Origin: Saturnia japonica
Taxonomy: Eukaryota > Arthropoda > Insecta > Lepidoptera > Saturniidae
Direction of reading: 5' to 3'
NCBI GenBank assembly: GCA_033032175.1
Contig: CM065320.1
Coordinates: 5,580,001-5,644,000, forward strand
Length of the DNA: 64,000 bases
Below, piece after piece: positions 55,997-64,000 of the stretch. The position numbers and the translations under genes are program-made. Under the pieces are notes generated by a model. It was not told the DNA's origin. It worked only from the letters and a program-made list of their open reading frames with translations, and made no database searches. How positions within the stretch are numbered: the stretch's first letter is position 1; every line of letters begins with the position of its first letter.

Positions 55997-57020
55997 TCAG
56001 CGCTCACCTTGACTGCTCGTGATATCCTCCCTGCCAAGCCAGATTTGGTAAGAGCCTGTTAATGCTGTTATAAATACCCGTTCTAAAATAGAACTTACGG
56101 CAGTTCTCGACAGGCCGAGGTCTTTTAACAAGTTATAGAGAGATTTCGCTGGAATACCTCTCGCTCCCACTTCCACCACATATAAGTTAACCGCATAGCC
56201 GTTCTTGGTTAACTCGTTACATAGATCGTAATATTTATTCATTTTTATTGCGTGGTCTTTAGATATATTAGTTTCCCACGGTACAAGTAAGCTCTACAAG
56301 TACTATACGCTTGATTTCTCGAGAATAAAGAAATATGTCTAGTCTGGATGATGAAACAACCACATCCTCTGGGATTTTATAATGTTTTTCATATGTGTCC
56401 ATTAAGATAGTCCAATAAGGTGCAGAACCTAGGATTGACAATGGCTTACTTTTAGCATTTACTGGTGAGCCTTCTTTTATAAAGTTAATTTGTCTCCTGT
56501 TAATGGTCAATCCTTTTTAAGCTCTAGCTACCGAAAGACATTGTTTCACGTATGAACTGAAGTGCCTTATCATGGCGACGTGAGTAGTGACCCCTAACAA
56601 GAAGCACCTTGCATTCTATTAATAAGTGCCTGGCTGTATCTATTGCCTCACCACAAGTATAGCAAGATTTTTCAGAGGCTTTCCCCCATCTTACTAAGTT
56701 ACTCTGGTCTGGTAGGGTCATTTGGAAGGCATTAAGGTAAAATTTTAGTAGAGCAGGAGACCAGTCATAACAAGGCGCGCCACTTTAGTACTACTGGGAT
56801 GCAGAACTCACCTATGGCGCTATGGCTAACCACTCGTTTTGGATTTCTAAATTCATTGCGTGCACTCTATAGGTGTCATTTTCATCTTGTTTTAGAAAGG
56901 ATTTTATTGTATCTCGGTCATCCTTTTTCTTTCTCAAATCCAACCCCAGTCTATCAACCTGTGCACGTGCCATAAATTTTTTAGTATGCTATAAATAAGT
57001 CTTGACACTAGTTCTGTGGT
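55997..57020 (-). pseudogene. C-terminus of a non-LTR retrotransposon with zinc knuckle and endonuclease-like domain
   Basis: Minus-strand frames in order. (1) About 56770-56524: FYLNAFQMTLPDQSNLVRWG, then CYTCGEAIDTARHLLIEC (a CCHC-type knuckle) and GHYSRRHDKALQFI. (2) 56510-56268: LSILGSAPYWTI, SSRLDIFLYSREIKRIVLVE, LTC, which resembles the PDxxxxxxxxxxxxxxELT core of a restriction-like endonuclease. (3) 56242-55997: KYYDLCNELTKNGYAVNLYV, VEVGARGIPAKSLYNLLKDL, a block that follows that domain in the same proteins. Upstream (to about 57020) frames with LRKKKDDRDTIKSF continue. Two frameshifts and stops show it is dead. In related elements the endonuclease sits C-terminal to the RT, unlike Jockey-type LINEs. 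Clade assignment is tentative. Confidence 0.68.
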
Positions 57021-57229
57021 ACATTTGCCTTTTGGGAGAGATGTAATTATTTAATCTTGTGATTTCCCCAAGACATATATTTTGATGACTCTAAGGTGTT
57101 TATAGAGTTCTGATGGTCTTCTTATTTTATCCCAAAATTATTATGATTCCTAAATAAAGTTGAGGGGTTAGCCGAATGTGCCAAGCCATAATCTCAAAAA
57201 TCTATAAAGACTTTGATCGTAAATTTAAC

Positions 57230-58873
57230 CAATCCTTGCACTGCGTATCTATATGGTTGAGCTCAATGCCAAGAAAACTAAGGTGTGCTCGTTTTCATAA
57301 AACCTCTCCGTTCTCTCCCCTCCCCACTCTTCAGAAAGTCTCACTGCAATGCATGCCAGCAGGGCCCTGTTTGTCCGGGGGGTTCGAGGGGTGCGAGAAA
57401 TCCGGGTGCAGAGTCCTAGGGGGTGCAAGCCGATCGCCATAAGTCTTGATAGGTATCTACTAGCCAACCACAACAACACTGTAGCCCACGAAAGCAAAGC
57501 TGCGAGCATAGCATATTTAAGGTAAACTATGGGTCCAAGACTCAAGATAAACTTGATCATTATAAGTAGGTATAGAATGAAAATATAATAATAAAATTTG
57601 CGTTTTTTGGTAATAAAACAGCAGAGGCTGTTATGGTGGCTTTCGCACCCCTGCGCCATATAAGCTTAAGAGGACCCTGCGTGCCAACCTCAATATCCTA
57701 GGCGTGAATATTCGCAGCAACCTCAACTCCAGGAATAACATCAGGAATGTCATCTTCACTACATCTCGGAGACTCGGAATCCTCAAAGGGGACGACGGTT
57801 TTTGACGCCCGTTCAACTGTATGTCTTTTACAAGGCACTAATACTGTTCTAATACATTTCGCATCTCTGGGATGGATCCGTAAAATACCTCCTCGATGAT
57901 CAGGACAAGTTGCAGAGACAGGCTGTTCGCATTGTTAATGATACAGACGTTACTAAATATATCGAGTCGGTTCAGCTGGGCAGGAACATCGCCTCGGTGA
58001 GCGTGTTCTACCGTCTGTATCGTGGTGAGATTTTTGAAGAGCTGTTCAATTTAATTCCCTCCTCCCTTTCCAGAACAGAACCACAGGCACTGCGCTTCGG
58101 AGTCTGAGTTTTACGATAATTTCTATCTCGGCACGAACTAAAAAGTGATCTATGATTTACGTTTGTCGTACCGTGGAGATGCGGAACCATCTCCCGGGCA
58201 ATGTGTTCCCTCCTTCTTACAACATTGGGTCCTTCTAGCGTAACGTGAAGAGATATATATATACATGCCTCATGACAGCGGTGACCACCGATGGATCTCT
58301 CGGTATTCGCCATTATGTTTTTATTGTATTGTGCCTATCATCAGGGATTGTAACGTCAATGTGCCAAACTATTATAAAAAACTATTATTAGCACTTATGT
58401 TGAAATAAGGCTTCATAAACAAAACACGAATGTCGTATATACTTAATCCACATAGTAATTCCTTATGAAATCAGGATGTCATCTAATCGTTTCAGTTTTA
58501 AAGTCAAGGTACGTCGGCTTTACCGGTGTTATTTAGCAGAATTATCTGGTTAATGCTGTATTTAGTACTTAATGGTGACTAATTATACTTTTATTTATTG
58601 TATTGATATTTATGTATGATGTTGTTATGTGTATGTATTGTATATGTGTAGTATATATGTATTATATATGTCTTATATATATTATAATTTGGTGTTGATA
58701 TTTTATTTATATATTGTGATATTAAATAAGATAAACATAATTTCATAAAACCCTTACCTTTTACACCTACCAACATTTATCTCTGCATCACCTAATGGTT
58801 GACTGGCAGAGAATGCCTTAGGCATTAAGTCCGCCATTGCGTATTTAACGTATAATGTGTAAATAAATAAATA

Positions 58874-58880
<7 letters not shown>
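57230..58880 (+). mobile_element. Jockey/CR1-type LINE, 5'-truncated, with 3' end
   Basis: The RT C-terminus is in broken frames up to about 58320, then comes a 3' UTR. The terminal block GTTGACTGGCAGAGAATGCC, TTAGGCATTAAGTCCGCC at about 58798-58835 is the standard end of this lepidopteran LINE group and is followed by (AAAT)n at 58858-58880. About 540 bp between 58320 and 58798 are longer than usual and AT-rich, so an extra insertion there is possible. Confidence 0.8.
57232..58320 (+). pseudogene. Reverse transcriptase C-terminal half of the above LINE
   Basis: Pieces in order: LNAKKTKVCSFS (end of palm, 57262), NLNILGVNIRSNLNSRNNIR (57690), YISHLWDGS, and 57910-58107 LQRQAVRIVNDTDVTKYIES, VQLGRNIASVSVFYRLYRGE, IFEELFNLIPSSLS. 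After a stop, ISLHEVTLEGPNVV-type readings belong to the other strand. The sense tail RYSPLCFYCI follows MPHDSGDH at 58266. The matching C-terminal scrap at 39270-39490 is inverted. At least three frame changes. Confidence 0.8.

Positions 58881-58907
<27 letters not shown>
58858..58907. repeat. (AAAT)n LINE tail followed by (TA)14
   Basis: AAATAAATAAATAAATAA then an uninterrupted TA run to 58906. The TA run probably grew from the tetranucleotide tail. Confidence 0.85.
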
Positions 58908-58908
<1 letters not shown>

Positions 58909-59267
58909 TATAATATAATTAACAATTCTCCTCACTAACCTCAGAACTGAAAAATTAATTTGGGGGTGAAAGTTAAGTGGTGGGGTATATTGGCTTAAGT
59001 AAATATTAAATTTAATTGTAACTTTTGGTCGTGTTATTGGTTTGTTTGTACGTGTGTATCCCGCGAAAAATTCTGATCCAATTTAAATAGTGCTTCTAAA
59101 TAAATATAGAGATGGAAAATTAATATTTCGTTTTAATCTTAATCGGGTACCCAAGTATTATAGTGTGATATTCATTTTTTCAAAACACATTCACATTTAA
59201 TTAGTAAGGTACCTATAGAATTTCAGTAGTTTTTGGCGGGATCTTGAACTGCTATGTTGTGCTTTTT

Positions 59268-59620
59268 ATTTTAATTCATAAACTTACGCTTTTGACCGTA
59301 TACTATAACTATATTGGTGGTATTATAAGAGATATAGTTCCCAAGTTCGGTGAAGCTGTAAAATCCGCAGCGGCTTCAGGGTAACAGTGTTAAAATAATA
59401 TAAAAAGAGATGTAGTTTAACTATTGTGCACAAGTGAAGTCAATTATAAATTATAGTAGAAACATGAATTTTAAGTTACCAGAAAATCTCCCTGGACAGA
59501 TTTAACAAGAAAACAATTATCATTGTTAGAACTATGTAAATTAGAATAATATTCTATCCACGTGACATTAGCATAATTGTGTATAATTACACGTTGCCGT
59601 TAAAAAGAAGAAGGAGATTT
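59268..59620 (+). repeat. Dispersed repeat family A, copy 3, interrupted by a LINE scrap
   Basis: AATTCATAAACTTACGC, GGTGGTATTATAAG, then after the insertion GTGCACAAGTGAAGTCAATT, GAAACATGAATTTTAAGTTA, CTCCCTGGACAG, TTCTATCCACGTGACATTAG and TACACGTTGCCGTTAAAAAG. It is the best preserved copy of the family. Confidence 0.78.
59340..59403 (+). mobile_element. 64-bp extremely 5'-truncated LINE insertion
   Basis: CCCAAGTTCGGTGAAGCTG, AAAATCCGCAGCGGCTTCAG and GGTAACAGTGTTAAAATAAT match the last 65 bp of the LINE at 1-1300 (1175-1246). It is flanked by AAGAGATATAGTT (59327-59339) and AAGAGATGTAGTT (59404-59416), a 13-bp target duplication with one change. Confidence 0.85.
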
Positions 59621-61499
59621 TCACAGTTATATTCTAAAGTAGCAGTGGAAACGGGTAGTAAATTACATTACTGTTCTTACAGTGATAGAAGCAATATATT
59701 ATATTCATCCAGAGAATATAAAAGAGCGAATTAAAGAAATAAAATATAAAAAATATATACATTTTATTTAAATCTTCTGAAAAACTAATAAGCACACAGT
59801 GAACCCATCCCAAACGTACCAGAAATGCTTATAAATTCACTGGAAAAAGAAGCGTTCACACGCAAAAGCAGCGTGAATTATTTGTTTGTGTCATAAAAGG
59901 AAAAAAACGCAGAGGTAATTTCAAGCGGGTGCAATTTATGTTTTAAACCGATCCGCGTGTCGAAGCTGTGAATATAAAATTCTAGCAGCTGCATTGACTT
60001 CTATGGGAACCGTTACGTGACTGATTTTGTTTTTAATGACGCTATATTTTAAGTATACAAATCGTTATAAATGCAATAATTAATTAAATGTTAATTTTAA
60101 ATTTGAGTTGATATATTCAAAAAGCCTATAAGTACAGGTTCGGTAGATTTAAACTATATACTTAAGAGTTGGAACCAGAGAGTAATAAAATGTTAAGAAA
60201 GTTAATAGAAGATCCTAGAAAATCAATTAATAACTTTGAAATCATAATAATATTTTCTTACCTTGTATGAAAATAGCAACATTTGGTCTACAAATCCTCA
60301 TAAGTATAATACTGTTTCTGTTAAAACGTAGTAATTCCAATTCCATATTTAACAAAACATGTATATTGTATTTTTAAATCTTTCAAATTTAAGGAGGCGT
60401 CAGTACATCCCTGATCACTATATCAGTCTATTAGGAAAAGTGAATTTAATAGATGTTATTTTATACTTTATTAATTTAATATTAAACTTTATAAATTATC
60501 CGAGCTGCATTACACATAGATTCTCCCTAAATAGCGCTGACTTGTACTATTTTTCTCCAGGACTTCGAGGGCATTTTTAGCGAAATTCGTCGGTCTGGAC
60601 TCATTAAAAATATTTAAATGTAATATTATAGTAGTATATTATTATGTAAGTAATATTTAGCGAAACAGCATTATTTCACGGTACGTATATCGTTTCCTAT
60701 ATGATCAAAATAAGTTAGAGTGTATTCGTAGAGTTAGAAAAATTGCAGTCAACTTTAGTTAATAAATATAAGCAAAATACGAAAAACCACATTTTCTCGA
60801 ATGTATTTATGATAGACTAACTAACGGAATAAAAGTCTTATTGAAAATTTTATTGGGTTCCGAAAAACTCGAGGCTAACTTTTTAAATATATCTATCATT
60901 GAAAGCAATAATTTTTTGTTAGGTATCAGTAGTTATATTTAAAAATATTTGAGTTATGCTTTGACGAAAATAAATTTTATGAGTTCACATATCATATATA
61001 TTGGCTTTCCATATAATACCAAGTGCATTCATGATATATCTTGGATATAGTTCACGAAACAAATTTTATTATAAGTACAGCTCCTACCTAACTCTAAATG
61101 TCATGTGTTAACAATTTATTACTAAGTCTATCGTCCAAGGAATATTTTTCTATTCAGAGGTCATTGTCATACACCTTACTTCGATCTTCAATCAGAACAC
61201 TTCCAAATTAATCAAGTATGGACATAGACGGTTGCAGAATGCTAGAAAAGCAAGACTTTTTTGGTTATATTGATTTTCAGAGAGGTAAAACGTACCTATA
61301 TAGTATTGACAGCATCATGTTAAAATAAAAATATACAATCATAGAGTTTTAGATTAATGATAGGTCTCCACTGTTGAAGCGCAGCGGAGACCAATCATTA
61401 ATCTGGGCATAGGGTTTACAAAAAATATATTATTTCACCAATATTTTCGACAGAAAGGTACAAAAGTCCAGCGTGCTATTTTTAAAAACATAGTTCAGT
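59621..61499. other. Intergenic stretch without recognised elements
   Basis: AT-rich. The frame at 60359-60580 (+) has no recognisable motif. Confidence 0.4.
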
Positions 61500-61905
61500 T
61501 TTTATTGTAATTCATAAACTTATATATGAGTCCTATATAATGAAATATATTTCATTTGCTACACACACATGTATTCCATTAATTATGAAGTTTTGTTTTT
61601 CTTTCTACTATTTTTTTTTAGTGTTGTTTTGTGTGTGTAACAAATAATGTCTTTTCTTTCTTTCTTTCTAATATTGGTGGCATATTGCCTGATATTGTTT
61701 GGTTATAGTACTCAAGTGAAGTGGAATAAAAATAATTACTAGAAGCATGAACTTTAAGTTGCAAAAAAACTACCCGGTTTTAATAAAAGAGCCAACATCT
61801 TTTTAAAGCAATGTTTGAACTCTGTAGATTAGAATAATCTTCTGTCCACATAGCATTGGCATAACTGTGTATAAACATACGTTGCCCTTAGATTTTTAAA
61901 AATAA
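61500..61905 (+). repeat. Dispersed repeat family A, copy 4
   Basis: TATTGTAATTCATAAACTTA, GGTTATAGTACTCAAGTGAA, GTGGAATAAAAATAATTA, GAAGCATGAACTTTAAGTTG, TTCTGTCCACATAGCATTGG and ACATACGTTGCCCTTAG. About 100 bp of unrelated sequence, including (TTTC)n at 61652-61668, splits its 5' part. Confidence 0.75.
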
Positions 61906-62655
61906 CAACGGTAAAAGCATACCTGTTAGTATTTTAATTTTCTTATGCACTGAATCCGTCTTCTCAAACACTAACACACTTCTATTCACTTATTAGAACA
62001 ATTATCTAACACTAAGTACATAACTACGGACAACAACAAACACATATATATAAGTCTCAATACAACAAGAACCACTTAAATGTTAAAGTTTATTGGTAAT
62101 TGACTAGAACGAGTTACATTACTATTTAGTTATTATGCTGATTGGCGGGCTGGCAGTCACGCAAATGTCACAAATAAACCCTTGTACACATGATCACATT
62201 GGGCGCGGCAATTCTGAAACAAATTTAATAAATGTTATTACATATAAAATCACTTATGTACACATATATAAATCATCGAATTCATAAATATATATTAGGT
62301 AATTCATTGATTAATTAAGATTGTGGGATTTAATTTGTTATAGTACAATAATAAACAACATATCGACTGATAATAGATAACCAAGGAAACTGAAATATTT
62401 AATTATTGCACACACTATGTTAAAGTCCGCATCGGGTACATAAAAAATATATTTACGTTATAATTATATTGATAAAAATAATATAAATCATTTCAATTTA
62501 CGAAAGTTGAAAATAAATATTCTTAATTATAAATAAGAAATATTAAATGTCAAGGAAGTCGCGATCACCAAATAGTTAAGACTAATTGAATATAGATCAG
62601 ATGTCTGTTGGTTTTAATTTCGGTATATAGCAGTGGGTTTATAGTTATCCTGTAT

Positions 62656-62883
62656 TTAATTTAGTTTAATTATAGACAGTATCGACCGGCGAAGAAGGAT
62701 AATATCGAGATGAAATTTCGACGCCTCAGAAGCGTCCTTTTCTACATATATTCCTAATGTCAGGACGATCAGTATTTGATTTTTGAAGAAATCAATGCGT
62801 TGTGCCGTTTGATTAAATGGATTTTCGTTTGATAGATTGTAGAAAAGCCTTTGTGAAAAGGCATTTGTCCAGAAATTGAACAT
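62656..62883 (-). CDS. Unassigned open frame
   Basis: A 75-codon ATG frame with FYNLSNENPFNQTAQRIDFF and DASEASKFHLDIILLRRSIL. It ends in a hydrophobic/basic C-terminus. No signal peptide, domain or family recognised, and no nearby splice or polyadenylation signal singled out. It may be chance. Confidence 0.18.
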   Translation of the reverse strand: MFNFWTNAFSQRLFYNLSNENPFNQTAQRIDFFKNQILIVLTLGIYVEKDASEASKFHLDIILLRRSILSIIKLN

Positions 62884-64000
62884 TTTTAAATTTACACAAA
62901 AACAATACCAAATTTATAGATTATGAGTATAGATTTTAACTATTATGTAAAGAAAAAACTACTCCATAAAATTATTCAGCAATTAATTTACCCACTAAGA
63001 GATACACCAGTTGGAATGTCAACATTTTTAAACATATCATGTATCTATTTATAATAGGCATAGCACCATTAGTATTCTAAACTCTCATAAGTATCATAAG
63101 ATGTCTGATGAGAACCAGTAGGATAACAGAACTGAAGTGAGAACAATTCAAAAATTAACTTCAAAGCTTTTTCTTTTAAAGAACCGTAAATAAATTACAT
63201 TTTGTTAAAAATATTCTTTTTACTTGTCAGTGCCATTAAAGCAGTAACAAAGTTTATCTTTCGTATTCCATTGAAGTATGACGAAAGAAACTTAGCGAAC
63301 AATACTCTTGTGGCGAAAACACAAGGCGTACTCGTTGGACTCCACAAAATTTACATCATTTACTTAAGTTGTGGTTTGGCCACCGCTTCTTGACAAATGA
63401 GTTGCAACAAATAAAAACACGTCTAGCGTGTCTCGACTTTCGCATAATAAATATACTTAATAATAATAATAATGATTCATATCAACATAACTCAATATGA
63501 CTGTTTCCAAGTAAGTAAAGTAATTATACATAAGTGTGACCAATTTAATCAAATCGGCTTTTGTATTTTATGCCTAACATTGATCAATATAGTAACCAAT
63601 GTAAGCCTGGAAATTATACTGTCTCTCAAAAGCAATTGCCAGAATACATCAATAGGTGCTTCGCGACACATTATTTACCAATTAGATCGTAGCAGGTGGC
63701 CAAGCCGAATACTAGAGAAATGTTCTACTACTGTGCAATGATTTCATCATAATTTGTTCCGTTACCGAATGCACCAAAATAGCAGTTTTCAAGTTTCGCA
63801 AAACAATTATTGCTGTATTGAGACATGTTAGTAAGGTTCCACACAGTATTCACCTTCGATGCCATTCAAATCGGTAGAGATAGGCACCTGCTTTACTGGC
63901 TTGCCAGAAGTAAGATTTAATTAATTATTATCTGCATGAAACGCTGCCCAGTACTCAATGACTCAGCTTTTCTTTCTCTATAGAATCTTAACTACATTTG
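62884..64000. other. Intergenic stretch to the window end
   Basis: (TAA)n at 63457-63472. Two plus-strand frames (63202-63393, 63472-63741) have no ATG support or domain. Nothing else recognised. Confidence 0.4.

Noticed and set aside
57249..57659. 136-codon minus-strand frame
   Set aside because: Antisense shadow of the LINE reverse transcriptase at 57232-58320.
63202..63741. Two plus-strand frames near the window end
   Set aside because: The first begins at TTG, neither contains a recognisable motif, and an initial idea of a mariner-type transposase did not hold when the residues were compared.
1..64000. CRISPR arrays, operons, bacterial promoters, prophage
   Set aside because: Composition, SINE/LINE content and splice-like signals indicate an insect nuclear genome; no regularly spaced repeat array of the CRISPR type exists.

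Overview
The window looks like nuclear DNA of a moth or butterfly (Lepidoptera). It is strongly AT-rich and has no bacterial-style gene packing. It is crowded with repeats typical of lepidopteran genomes: tRNA-derived SINEs, Jockey/CR1, RTE and RNase H-bearing non-LTR retrotransposons, and families that open with CTAGCTGTGCCC-type ends and close with TTATAATATTAGTA-type tails. These are recognitions from memory of such genomes; no database search was made.

Layout. 0-2.3 kb: 3' end of a Jockey-type LINE with a 54-nt poly(A) tail, an RTE-type fragment and a SINE. 5.4-7.7 kb: a CTAG-type repeat, an unassigned Cys/His-containing frame and a decayed LINE with an RNase H domain. 9-14.6 kb: dispersed repeats and a degenerate tandem array. 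15.1-16.1 kb: a fossil hAT transposon with terminal inverted repeats and an intact 8-bp target duplication. 16.4-26.9 kb: LINE pieces, SINEs and a repeat family built from internal tandem units. 27.2-29.9 kb: a stretch bounded by inverted repeats that contains a candidate small secreted protein. 32.8-35.8 kb: a MITE with a 9-bp target duplication, two mariner-type transposase tails in inverted orientation, and a SINE. 37.3-38.6 kb: one BEL/Pao-like LTR with the start of gag. 45.3-46.3 kb: the best candidates for host gene exons. 48.2-52.6 kb: a nest of minisatellite, LINE and duplicated repeats. 55.9-58.9 kb: two further LINE fragments in opposite directions.

No complete host gene could be identified. 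The coding evidence is almost all broken transposon ORFs. The possible host sequences are short open frames with plausible splice or polyadenylation signals (45.36-45.96 kb +, 46.12-46.23 kb +, 35.21-35.32 kb -, 29.19-29.52 kb -) and several unassigned peptide-like frames. The window is therefore best read as intergenic or intronic DNA shaped by successive insertions. Several insertions have readable boundaries (target duplications, empty-site copies), so their order can be reconstructed.
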